Shown here: positions 9,001 through 15,241 of the stretch, piece by piece
How positions within the stretch are numbered: position 1 is the first letter of the stretch
How the letters are laid out: each line of letters opens with the position of its first letter
Assembly: GCA_002344975.1 (NCBI GenBank)
Contig: DDUV01000083.1
Coordinates: 7,409-22,695 of the forward strand
Reading direction: 5' to 3'
DNA length: 15,287 nucleotides
From: Saprospiraceae bacterium UBA2329
Lineage (GTDB): Bacteria > Bacteroidota > Bacteroidia > Chitinophagales > Saprospiraceae
Program-made: the position numbers and the translations under genes
Notes under the pieces: generated by a model
Databases searched by the model: none
What the model saw: only the letters and a program-made list of their open reading frames with translations
What the model was told of the DNA's origin: nothing

Positions 9001-9068
9001 CGTTGAGTATTCGTTCAGGTGCCGGGCAAGGCACAACTGTGGAAGTGAAAGGACCACTTCAGCGATGA
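6003..9068 (+). CDS. Membrane sensor histidine kinase with periplasmic Reg_prop/Y_Y_Y propeller
   Basis: The gene is read here from the ATG at 6003 (1021 residues) because that Met opens a clear signal peptide (MISYSPCTLLIFSCLWSILN, then VATAQ). The open frame extends back to 5865, but that would bury the signal behind a toxin-like tail. Domains: signal peptide 1-25; two-component regulator propeller repeats from about 30 to 690 (SSDGLSSNQV, GFLWVATDNGLNRFDG, GYLWVGTGNGLYRYD, GMIWAGTGNGLF); Y_Y_Y immunoglobulin-like domain about 700-770; one membrane helix about 778-798; HisKA_3 dimerisation helix with phospho-acceptor His828 (IAQDIHDEAGAGLTKI); HATPase_c with N-box Asn940-Asn941, G-box DFGRGF at 970-975 and GIAGMRNRAEEIGG. 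There is no receiver or AraC domain, so it is not a one-protein hybrid regulator; its partner is probably the response regulator 123 bp downstream. The ligand is unknown. Confidence 0.9.
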   Translation: MISYSPCTLLIFSCLWSILNVATAQELSTPVFDHYTSSDGLSSNQVHATLRDKQGFLWVATDNGLNRFDGYSFKTYLQIPGDSTSIGNNVVYALAEDAKGYLWVGTGNGLYRYDPLTDRFSGSFLPKTIDTSGFDVKQMYMDSEECLWMGASSPVGLFRYDTRNGQFDRFVNDAAQKFGGGNLINDIWKDNNGMIWAGTGNGLFTFNLATRKFNNVLQSSLEKDKQRNFIITSVFQDQYRAHWLWLTTWGDGLWQYDKVTGKSEQFLPEPGRSYNGIHNVLHDLIQPDSNYLWLGSGKLMYFDISRQQFYDYAQPLETGNIHKFQPDAEGNIWLAGPIGFARLSSLRQQFGLKKMPEPLAVRAILKDTLSGKIYFGTVYHNRSLVIYDEITGNWKTQPLPLLDKWHTGPVKLLKDRRGMLWLLTGKGLFRYDLLKNQIKREEVLLKNGESSTQHLCAQAEEDAAGNIYFRFDNGCVVKYLIANDSLFLSGYRGDALGKTKNGHILLASKKGIIQLPPTGGTGLFIAFPGMAEVSPSAIATDLTGQYWIGTQTSGIFILKPGEAGVHTFRKLDMEDGLPSTWVHQLACDPDGSIWACTRQGLVKIEPKNLSLTVFLQSDGLVSDEFFTELVFLPSGEAFIAHGASPLYHHFDFRKVRLPDLDRLPFHFHTFRIQGKAVVFEKDINHLPVIALNYSDNAFSVEFAALTMDGQKSIRYAYRLAGLETHWTDAGNYRYAAYANLPPGNYRLEVRMSNRKGFWSKNIHALNVTVTPAWWQRTWVRVLTGLLFVGLVSFAIARASSVRLRRHIALLERQRELESIRRRIAQDIHDEAGAGLTKIGLTAQVAAHLPPSEIPELKRRLEAIFAETRTVSARLSEVLFAVNPRYDRFEAIQAWLREWCGHFLEDTGMAVEFDLPKSRFDPVLSPEVKRNLLLILKESLNNAVKYAGSAQVIITLSLDESGRNYLLRVQDFGRGFQFDEVTAFSNGIAGMRNRAEEIGGTLSIRSGAGQGTTVEVKGPLQR

Positions 9069-9191
9069 TAATAAGTAACGTGCCGGCAACGCCTTTTCCT
9101 GACATTGGTTGAGCATTGTGCTCGGCAATTCACCCTTTTGTGCGATGACGGCATTTGTTGAACAATTCTTACTTTGCAGTAAATCAGCAAT

Positions 9192-9848
9192 ATGGAAGCA
9201 AAGCCGGGAACATCCCTACCCTCTCTCATTCGCGTCGCCATCGTGGAAGACGACGCCGAAACCCGCAATCTGACAGCAAACCTGCTCGGCTTGTATCCAG
9301 GCATCGAGTGCATCGGCACCTTTGAGCGGGCAGAACATTTTGCCGAAGTGATTGCCGCGATCAAACCCCATGCGGTTCTGATGGACATCGGATTGCCGGG
9401 GAAATCGGGCATCCAGGCCGTGAAAGAATTGAAAGAAAAGCACCGCGACACAGAGTTCATCATGTTTACCATCAATGAAGATGCCGAGCAAATTGTGGAA
9501 GCGCTTGCCTGGGGCGCAACGGGTTATCTTCTGAAAAATACCCGCCCGGAAAAAATCGTGGAAGCCATCCGGGATGTGGTAGGCGGCGGCGGCAACCTTA
9601 CTACCTCTGTCACTCGTGCGCTCATCGAAGTACTGCAAGCCAACCGTGGCAACCGCCAATTGTTGGAAAAACTAACTGCCCGTGAACGGGAAATCCTGCT
9701 GCTGCTCAAAGATGGCTACTCCCGTAAGGAAATCGCCAAGAAATTATTTCTCGCCGAAGACACAGTGCGATCGCACATCCGGAATATTTATGAAAAATTC
9801 GAGGTGCACAACCGGGCACAGGCACTGAAGTTGGTGTTCGGCAGTTAA
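9192..9848 (+). CDS. NarL/LuxR-family response regulator
   Basis: This 218-residue cytoplasmic DNA-binding regulator has a receiver domain at about 13-130, with the acidic pair Asp20/Asp21, phospho-acceptor Asp65 (VLMDIGLPG), switch Thr93 and Lys115. A LuxR-type helix-turn-helix follows at about 160-216 (LTAREREILLLLKDGYSRKE, with IAKKL and DTVRSHIRNIYEKF). HisKA_3 kinases usually pair with this class, which fits the kinase just upstream. The genes are separated by 123 bp and may be transcribed separately: TTACTTTGCAG at 9169-9179 resembles a -7 element but has no good -33 partner. The ATG at 9192 gives a short lead before the first receiver strand (VAIVEDD). Target promoters are unknown; the neighbouring secreted proteins are candidates. 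Confidence 0.93.
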   Translation: MEAKPGTSLPSLIRVAIVEDDAETRNLTANLLGLYPGIECIGTFERAEHFAEVIAAIKPHAVLMDIGLPGKSGIQAVKELKEKHRDTEFIMFTINEDAEQIVEALAWGATGYLLKNTRPEKIVEAIRDVVGGGGNLTTSVTRALIEVLQANRGNRQLLEKLTAREREILLLLKDGYSRKEIAKKLFLAEDTVRSHIRNIYEKFEVHNRAQALKLVFGS

Positions 9849-9868
9849 AAAAATGGCACTTTAGTGCG

Positions 9869-9900
9869 ATTGCCGGAGCAAGTCATTCTGGAGAACTTTG
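9869..9900 (+). promoter_or_regulatory. Promoter of the NTF2-like secreted protein gene
   Basis: ATTG (9869-9872), exactly 20 bp, then GAACTTTG (9893-9900), matching nAnnTTTG. This is the same -33 sequence and spacing as the tRNA-Asn promoter. It implies a leader of about 50 bases before the ATG at 9957, and it overlaps the upstream GTG (9864), which argues against that GTG as the start codon. Confidence 0.6.
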
Positions 9901-9956
9901 CAGAAGTATCACTGCAATCACCTATCCTGTTCATCACTTCTTTCAACTTCAAACCT

Positions 9957-10424
9957 ATGAAAAATTCATTCGCACTCCTCCTTGGAGGCCTGTTGTTCTG
10001 CACCTTTGCCGCTGCACAAACTGCCGACCATGATGCCATAAAAAAACTCTGCTACGAGGAAAGCATGGCTTTCCACGCCCTTGACTTTGAAAAATGGGCA
10101 TCTTTCCACACCCAAAGCGCCGATGAACAATTGGCCTGGAACAACCCCGACGGCAGCTTTGGCTTCGATTCAGGCTGGGACAAAATCGGCACAGGCATGA
10201 AAGACTGGTTCAAAACCGCCGAAAAAGAAGTTATCAAACTGAGCAACAGCAACTTCATCATCGTCATACATGGCGACATGGCTTTCGCCGCTTACGATTC
10301 AGAAGCCCTGAACTCCCAGAACAAGACCATGAAGATGCGAGAATACCGCACCCTGTTGCGCGTCGGCGGGCAATGGAAAATACTGGCGGTGCAGGCTTTT
10401 GTCAATCATCTTTCCGGGAAGTAG
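9957..10424 (+). CDS. Small secreted NTF2-like (SnoaL/DUF4440-type) protein
   Basis: The protein is 155 residues from the ATG at 9957. The open frame extends upstream to a GTG at 9864, but the ATG starts a clean signal peptide (MKNSFALLLGGLLFCTFAAA, cleavage near AAAQ) and lies downstream of a good promoter. The mature part, about 135 residues, shows the order of an NTF2-like cone fold: helix (AIKKLCYEESMAFHALDFEK), WASFHT, a variable middle, a paired strand FIIVIHGDMAFAAYD, then MREYRTLLRVGGQWKILAVQ near the end. Such proteins are often ligand-binding or of unknown role; no catalytic residues can be assigned. It lies between the response regulator and the LRR gene in the same direction and is probably exported through Sec to the periplasm or beyond. 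Confidence 0.75.
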   Translation: MKNSFALLLGGLLFCTFAAAQTADHDAIKKLCYEESMAFHALDFEKWASFHTQSADEQLAWNNPDGSFGFDSGWDKIGTGMKDWFKTAEKEVIKLSNSNFIIVIHGDMAFAAYDSEALNSQNKTMKMREYRTLLRVGGQWKILAVQAFVNHLSGK

Positions 10425-10499
10425 CCGGCCGCCCTTGCTTGCCGAATCAGGTTCAAAATCCCTTTCCTGCTTAAATCAACTCACTTAATTTCCCTATTC

Positions 10500-13400
10500 A
10501 TGAAACGCCAGCTTTGTTTTCTGTGTGTGATTTTTTTCTTCCGCATTTTCTCCCTGAACGCCCAATGCCCGCCGGGTGACATCACCTTTTTGTCTCAACA
10601 GGAAATCAATGATTTTGCAGCTACGTATCCGGGTTGTACAGTTATCAGTGGCAACCTGACCATCAGCGGGCCAGATGTCAATAACGTCAACGGAATCGGG
10701 ATGCTGACTTCAGTGGCCGGGGATTATGTATTCGAGAATAACCCTGTCCTGACAAACATTGCAGGCTTTTACACACCTTTTACGATCGGTGGCAACCTGC
10801 GCATCGAAAACAACGATGCGCTGACCGGTACCTCCAATTTCTCCAATTTCCTGACTTCTATTGGCGGAGAACTGCGGGTCATTGGTAACGATGCCCTGCC
10901 ATTTTTACCTGGCTTTGGTACGACGACTTCTATTGGAGGCATTCATCTTGAAAACAACCCGGCGTTGACCGACTTTGGTCCTTTTGGAGACCTCGCTTTT
11001 GCCGGGAATGTCAGCGTTACCAACAATGATGCACTGGCCGGGCTGAACGGGTTATTTGGGACAACGGCTGTTGGAGGCAACCTGGTGGTTAGTGAAAATA
11101 ATTCATTAAATACCCTGTTTGGGCTTAATTCGGTGACTTCGACAGGCGGGGATTTCAACCTTTCCGGAAATGCCGCTTTGCCGAATCTTTTTGGGCTTGG
11201 CGCACTCACTACTGTTGGAGGCAATTGCATCATTCAGGCCAACGACCTCCTCACCAGCTTTTCCGGAATAGGCGCATTGAACACAATAGGTGGTGTTTTT
11301 GATGTTCAATACAACAATGGCTTGCTTAATTTTTGGGGTTTAAATTCGCTGACCACTCACGCCGGAGAGTTTCGCATTGCCAACAACCCCGCGCTCATTG
11401 GTATGGCGGGACTGGAAAATTTAACCTCGATTGGAACGCTTCGGATTGAAAACAACGACAACATCACCGATCTCAACGGACTGGATGGGGTCACTTCTAT
11501 TGGCGAATTTCATATTGAAGGGAACCAGACTCTGAGTAGCTTATCCGGCCCTTTTTTCCTTACAACCGTAACCATTCTGCGCATTTACAGCAATCCCGGT
11601 CTAACTACCCTGAACGGGCTGAGTAGCGTCACAAGCATTGGCACGTTACACATTTTCGACAATGCAGGCATCACCAATCTATTCGGTTTGAACGGACTTT
11701 CTTCCTTAACCAATTTGACTTTAGAGCGCAACCCCGTGCTGAATAACCTGAACGGAATGCCCAATCTCACGTCCATTCCGGGCAATTTTTACATTACGGA
11801 TAACATTGCCCTACCCAACCTAAACGGCTTGTTCGGCATCACCTCCGTAGGAAATATGCTGCTTGGCAACAACGACGCCATGTTCTTTCCGACAGGTCTT
11901 ACCAACCTCACTGCTATCACCGGGGATCTCTGGGTTCAGAACAATGCTGTGCTTTCCAGCTTGACTGGTTTGAATCAGGTTTCTTCCATCGGAGGGGAGC
12001 TGCGGGTGGAAAACAATCCCGCGATGGCCAGCCTGCAGGGATTGGAAGGTACTGGTGCCATTGGGGGCAGTATCTTCATTTTCAACAACAACAGCCTGAA
12101 CAGCCTTGCCGCTTTAATCAATCTTTCAGCCATTGGCGGAGTCATCACGATCAATCAAAACAACACGTTGGCCTCGCTTAGCGGCCTGGATAACATTGCC
12201 TACACTTCCATTAACAACCTGACGGTACAATCCTGCCCAATGCTTTCCTATTGCCACGTGCAAAGCGTTTGCGATTACCTCAATAATGGTGGCGGTGCGA
12301 GCATCGCCAATAATGCAACAGGATGCTATGACCAGGGAGAAGTGGTGGCGGCTTGTACCTGCCCGCCGGGCAACCTGATCTTCACTTCACAGGCGCAAAT
12401 TGATGCTTTCGCAGCGAGTTACCCAAACTGTACCACGCTGCCTGGCTACCTGCTCATCAACGGAGCCGATATTACGAACGTAAACGGATTGAGCGGCCTG
12501 ACGGCCATCAACGGCTTTCTTTCTTTTTTAGATTGCCCTGTTTTGACTAACCTGAATGGATTAAGCGGACTTTTGTCCATTAACGGCTATCTTTCTGTCA
12601 TCAATTGTGACCTGTTAACTAGTTTGAACGGCCTGGAAAATATCGCTTACAGCTCCATCAACCATTTGTACCTCAATAGCTCGGCAGTGCTTTCTACCTG
12701 TGAGATATCCAATATTTGTACGTATGTTTTCCTTAACCTGCCATCCAGCATTTCTGGTAATGCGACAGGGTGCAGCTCGAGTGGGCAGATACAGGCTGCC
12801 TGTCCGGTTATTTGCCCACCCCCCGGGAATGTTTTTTTAGAATTCCAATATGAAGCGGATGCTTTTCCGGTAAACTACCCCGGCTGTACAACGATTGACG
12901 GCAGCTTAACAATTTATGGAGGAAATATAATGCATCTCGACGGGCTGGGTCAGCTAACGACCATTACCGGGTCTATGTCCATTCAGAATACTACTTTCTT
13001 AAACAACATCAATGGATTGCAAAATATCCACTCGGTTGGAGGCTCACTTTGGGTGAAAGACAATCAATCCTTGAGCAGCTTATCTGGATTGGGCGGAATA
13101 ACCACACTGGGCGGAGAACTTATTATTGCAGGCAATACCGCCTTTTTCACTACTCTCAGCGGGTTAAACCCGTTATTGAATGCGGTTGGTGGCAATTTAC
13201 ATATTGAAAACAATGCCGGTTTAACAAGCCTGACAGGCCTGGGAAACATTGCCAGTGTTGGAGGTGATTTGCGCATTTCTCTAAACCCGGGGTTAACTAA
13301 TCTTAGCGGCTTGGGGGGGATCACGTCCATTGGCGGAAGCCTGAACATAGATGGAGCGGGCCTGACCAGCCTGAATGGGTTAAGCCCAATGCTTACTTCA

Positions 13401-14918
13401 ATCCCGGGGAGCCTTTCTATAGGTTTTTCCTCTTTTGGCAGCACTGCTTTAACAACCCTTAATGGATTGGGGAATATTACTTCTATTGGAGGGGCGCTGA
13501 GTATTACAGGAAACCCTTTAAGCAATCTTAATGGCTTAAGCCCCCTGCTTACTTCTATCCCCTTAGGCATTGGGATTGCTTTAAATCCCAACTTAACCAG
13601 TTTAACCGGGCTAAACCATATTGCCTCAGCCGGAAGTTTGGAGTTTTTCTATAATAACGGATTGGTCAGTTTGAGTGGCTTAAGTCCACTCCTTTCCTAT
13701 ATTCCGGGCAGTGTTACGATTAGTGGAAATGCCAGTTTGGTTAACCTGAGCGGATTAGAGTATTTGACGGAGATCGGAGGGGGCGTGGGGATTTACAGCA
13801 ATGACATTTTGGAAAACCTGGAAGGGTTGAATAATCTTCACTCGATTGCAGGAACATTGGTTACAGGAGGCAATGGAGCTTTAATAAACCTGGGAGGATT
13901 GGATAATTTGGCGGAGATTGGAGGGGGAATGCAGATTGACGTTCCCAGCTTGATTGGCCTGGAAAGCCTCACGCACCTCGGAGATGCGAACTTTTTCCAA
14001 TATAGCATTCTGCTTGCTTCCCCGGCATTAACGAGCTTAGCCGGTTTGGATAACTTAACTACTATTGACGGGTCTGTTTCTATAACGTATTCTCCTTTTC
14101 TTACAAACTTAGGGGCGTTATCTAATGTTTCGTCTTTTGGAGGAAACATACTGGAAGTCTCTAACAATGCTACTTTATCAAATTTACAAGGCCTGGATAA
14201 TTTTAATTTGTCTAACCTTGGCGTATTTAGGGCGTACAATTCTCCAAACCTGTCTTTATGCCACGTCCCAAGTGTTTGCGCTTACCTTGAGAATGGGGGC
14301 TATGCCGAAATTTTTAACAATGCTCCCGATTGTAACTCCGTTGCTGAAGTACAAACCGAATGCCAGGCATTACTCCCCCTCGAACTCCTTGACTTCGAGG
14401 TATTTGTCGAAAGCGAATCCAATCGTCTCGACTGGCGCAGCGCCTCTGAGACCAAGTTCTCTCACTTTGAAATAGAGCGCAGCGCTGACGGCGCCACCTG
14501 GGCGAAAATCGGCAGTGTGCCGGGCCTTGGCAACACAACAGCGGAGCAGTTCTACCAATTCACAGACAAACAGCCCTTGCCGCTCGGCTACTACCGGCTG
14601 CGCATGGTGGACCTTGACGGCAGTGCGGCGTTTTCGAAAATTGTATCCGCCGACAGGCAAAAGCAGGCGAGCAAGCTGCGCATTTCCCCCAATCCATTTT
14701 CTGATCAACTGTTTATCAACCTCTACGCCCAAGAAGCTGCAAGTGCATTTGTTTCCCTCACAGATGTAGCCGGGAAGGTAATCTGGCAAATGCAGATAGC
14801 CGTAACCGAAGGTAGTAACCGGCTCCATTTCGATTTGCCCGAAATCCCGCAAGGAATTTACATGTTGCAGATGAAAATGCCCGGACTTCAGATCGCGGAA
14901 CGGGTGGCGAGGATGTGA
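10500..14918 (+). CDS. Giant secreted leucine-rich-repeat protein with T9SS type A sorting domain
   Basis: This 1472-residue protein starts with a signal peptide (MKRQLCFLCVIFFFRIFSLN, then AQ). It consists of three modules, each opening with a CPPG-type motif and a YPxCTT segment, followed by leucine-rich, roughly 23-residue repeats of the kind LxGLxxLTSIGGxLxIxNN, and each closing with a cysteine-rich cap (CHVQSVCDYL and relatives, then NATGC or NAPDC). Modules span residues about 23-620, 621-771 and 772-1288. A fibronectin-III-like linker (LPLELLDFEVFVES, HFEIERSADG, GYYRLRMVDLDGS) covers about 1291-1387. The C-terminal domain (1388-1472, LRISPNPFSDQLFIN, PQGIYMLQM) is a T9SS type A sorting signal, so the protein should cross the outer membrane and be anchored to or released from the surface. 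The repeats resemble receptor L-domain or BspA-like LRRs, used in binding proteins or glycans. The ligand is unknown. No convincing promoter is seen in the 75-bp gap before it. Confidence 0.9.
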   Translation: MKRQLCFLCVIFFFRIFSLNAQCPPGDITFLSQQEINDFAATYPGCTVISGNLTISGPDVNNVNGIGMLTSVAGDYVFENNPVLTNIAGFYTPFTIGGNLRIENNDALTGTSNFSNFLTSIGGELRVIGNDALPFLPGFGTTTSIGGIHLENNPALTDFGPFGDLAFAGNVSVTNNDALAGLNGLFGTTAVGGNLVVSENNSLNTLFGLNSVTSTGGDFNLSGNAALPNLFGLGALTTVGGNCIIQANDLLTSFSGIGALNTIGGVFDVQYNNGLLNFWGLNSLTTHAGEFRIANNPALIGMAGLENLTSIGTLRIENNDNITDLNGLDGVTSIGEFHIEGNQTLSSLSGPFFLTTVTILRIYSNPGLTTLNGLSSVTSIGTLHIFDNAGITNLFGLNGLSSLTNLTLERNPVLNNLNGMPNLTSIPGNFYITDNIALPNLNGLFGITSVGNMLLGNNDAMFFPTGLTNLTAITGDLWVQNNAVLSSLTGLNQVSSIGGELRVENNPAMASLQGLEGTGAIGGSIFIFNNNSLNSLAALINLSAIGGVITINQNNTLASLSGLDNIAYTSINNLTVQSCPMLSYCHVQSVCDYLNNGGGASIANNATGCYDQGEVVAACTCPPGNLIFTSQAQIDAFAASYPNCTTLPGYLLINGADITNVNGLSGLTAINGFLSFLDCPVLTNLNGLSGLLSINGYLSVINCDLLTSLNGLENIAYSSINHLYLNSSAVLSTCEISNICTYVFLNLPSSISGNATGCSSSGQIQAACPVICPPPGNVFLEFQYEADAFPVNYPGCTTIDGSLTIYGGNIMHLDGLGQLTTITGSMSIQNTTFLNNINGLQNIHSVGGSLWVKDNQSLSSLSGLGGITTLGGELIIAGNTAFFTTLSGLNPLLNAVGGNLHIENNAGLTSLTGLGNIASVGGDLRISLNPGLTNLSGLGGITSIGGSLNIDGAGLTSLNGLSPMLTSIPGSLSIGFSSFGSTALTTLNGLGNITSIGGALSITGNPLSNLNGLSPLLTSIPLGIGIALNPNLTSLTGLNHIASAGSLEFFYNNGLVSLSGLSPLLSYIPGSVTISGNASLVNLSGLEYLTEIGGGVGIYSNDILENLEGLNNLHSIAGTLVTGGNGALINLGGLDNLAEIGGGMQIDVPSLIGLESLTHLGDANFFQYSILLASPALTSLAGLDNLTTIDGSVSITYSPFLTNLGALSNVSSFGGNILEVSNNATLSNLQGLDNFNLSNLGVFRAYNSPNLSLCHVPSVCAYLENGGYAEIFNNAPDCNSVAEVQTECQALLPLELLDFEVFVESESNRLDWRSASETKFSHFEIERSADGATWAKIGSVPGLGNTTAEQFYQFTDKQPLPLGYYRLRMVDLDGSAAFSKIVSADRQKQASKLRISPNPFSDQLFINLYAQEAASAFVSLTDVAGKVIWQMQIAVTEGSNRLHFDLPEIPQGIYMLQMKMPGLQIAERVARM
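10566..14363 (+). repeat. Three-module internal repeat of the LRR gene
   Basis: Module 1 is 10566-12359, module 2 is 12360-12812 and module 3 is 12813-14363. Each begins with Cys-Pro-Pro and ends with a Cys-rich cap. Modules 1 and 3 hold long LRR arrays (about 600 and 520 residues); module 2 keeps the opening and closing caps with only a few repeats between (151 residues). The opening of modules 1 and 2 aligns closely (SQxxIxxFAAxYPxCT); module 3 is more divergent there. This looks like repeated duplication of a capped unit with array expansion or contraction. Confidence 0.85.
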
Positions 14919-14923
14919 GTATA

Positions 14924-15021
14924 GCTGCGCCCGCTGGGCCGTCGTCCGAGCGCATCTACCGCTACCGGCTTCAAGAAAATGCACGATGAGCAGCAGGCCG
15001 CATTGGTAGCCGCTGCGCTGG
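14924..15021 (+). repeat. Direct repeat, copy B (displaced sucA 3' end)
   Basis: This segment matches 5399-5496 at 95 of 98 positions in the same orientation. It starts only five bases after the stop codon of the LRR gene. Mismatches are at 14960, 14969 and 15002, all synonymous in the sucA frame. Similarity breaks off at the sucA stop region, where this copy continues with an open frame. Confidence 0.97.
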
Positions 15022-15041
15022 GGAATAAACTATCCAATTGA
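14925..15041 (+). pseudogene. 3' fragment of a sucA allele with a different C-terminus
   Basis: Read in the sucA frame, this encodes 32 residues identical to residues 878-909 of the intact protein, then GNKLSN and a TGA at 15039-15041, where the intact gene has a single Ala and TAA. A TAG lies immediately upstream (14922-14924), so there is no start and the fragment is not expressed as an E1 protein. A strong terminator follows 10 bp later, as expected for the natural end of a gene. I infer that this is the older, native end of a sucA gene. Confidence 0.85.
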
Positions 15042-15051
15042 TTGTCTCAAC

Positions 15052-15091
15052 AAAGCCCAAATAGCTGTTTTACAGTTGTTTGGGCTTTTTT
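15052..15091 (+). terminator. Strong Rho-independent terminator
   Basis: AAAGCCCAAA (15052-15061) pairs perfectly with TTTGGGCTTT (15079-15088); the stem continues inward through wobble pairs and AGCTG/CAGTT to a five-base loop (15068-15072). T residues follow to 15091. It would end transcripts from the LRR gene and lies just after the sucA fragment. Confidence 0.85.
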
Positions 15092-15121
15092 ATATATGAG
15101 AAGTGGCGTTTGTTTTTTGCC

Positions 15122-15153
15122 AAAAAAAAGCCCCCGGAGAACATCCGGAGGCT
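15122..15153 (-). terminator. Rho-independent terminator of tRNA-Leu
   Basis: On the minus strand, AGCCTCCGGA and TCCGGGGGCT pair over 10 bp (one G-T) around loop TGTTC and are followed by a run of T (complement of A 15122-15128). It starts four bases after the tRNA-Leu 3' end. Confidence 0.88.
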
Positions 15154-15157
15154 TATG

Positions 15158-15241
15158 TGCCGAAGGCGGGGGTCGAACCCGCACTCCCTTGCGGGAACAC
15201 GCCCCTGAAACGTGCGCGTCTGCCAGTTTCGCCACTTCGGC
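15158..15241 (-). tRNA. tRNA-Leu (anticodon CAG)
   Basis: The minus strand forms an 84-base class II tRNA. The acceptor stem GCCGAAG/CTTCGGC is perfect, T8 G9 follow, the D arm has GGCAGACGC, and the anticodon stem CACGT/GCGTG holds loop TTCAGGG with anticodon CAG (genomic 15205-15207). A long variable arm (TTCCCGCAAGGGA) and T arm (GCGGG-TTCGACC-CCCGC) are present. The discriminator is A (15158), as in tRNA-Leu, and CCA is not encoded. No promoter is visible in the 46 bases to the window end. Confidence 0.96.

Larger units (their letters stand above)
5399..15021. mobile_element. Putative insertion island bounded by duplicated sucA 3' ends
   Basis: The interval between the two direct repeats holds only accessory genes: a broken toxin-antitoxin locus, a two-component pair, an NTF2-like secreted protein and a giant LRR protein. 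A plausible reading is insertion into the 3' end of sucA, with the incoming DNA supplying a replacement end (copy A) and the original end (copy B with its own tail and terminator) displaced to the right. I see no integrase, transposase, relaxase or terminal inverted repeats, so mobility is inferred only from the repeats and the cargo. A tandem or partial duplication followed by decay, or a chimeric assembly join, are alternatives. Confidence 0.4.

Noticed and set aside
5865..9068. A single 1067-residue kinase starting at 5865
   Set aside because: The signal peptide begins at residue 47 of that frame, and the preceding residues look like a toxin N-terminus. The start at 6003 is preferred.
9069..9191. 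Short dyad (GAGCA-ttg-TGCTC) between kinase and response regulator
   Set aside because: The stem is only five base pairs with no T run, too weak to call a terminator or operator.
9864..9956. GTG start for the NTF2-like gene
   Set aside because: It would place 31 residues before a clean signal peptide and lies upstream of the predicted -7 element. The ATG at 9957 is preferred.
10700..14350. Regularly spaced short repeats that could suggest a CRISPR array
   Set aside because: The periodicity is that of LRR codons in one continuous frame, with degenerate DNA repeats and no uniform spacers.
5502..14923. An IS element or composite transposon
   Set aside because: There is no transposase frame and no terminal inverted repeats; the flanking repeats are pieces of a coding gene rather than short target-site duplications.
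14370..14984. Minus-strand frame sharing a peptide with the minus-strand frame at 5289-5618
   Set aside because: The shared peptide is only the reverse reading of the duplicated sucA end. Neither frame is a gene, but the match led to the repeat.
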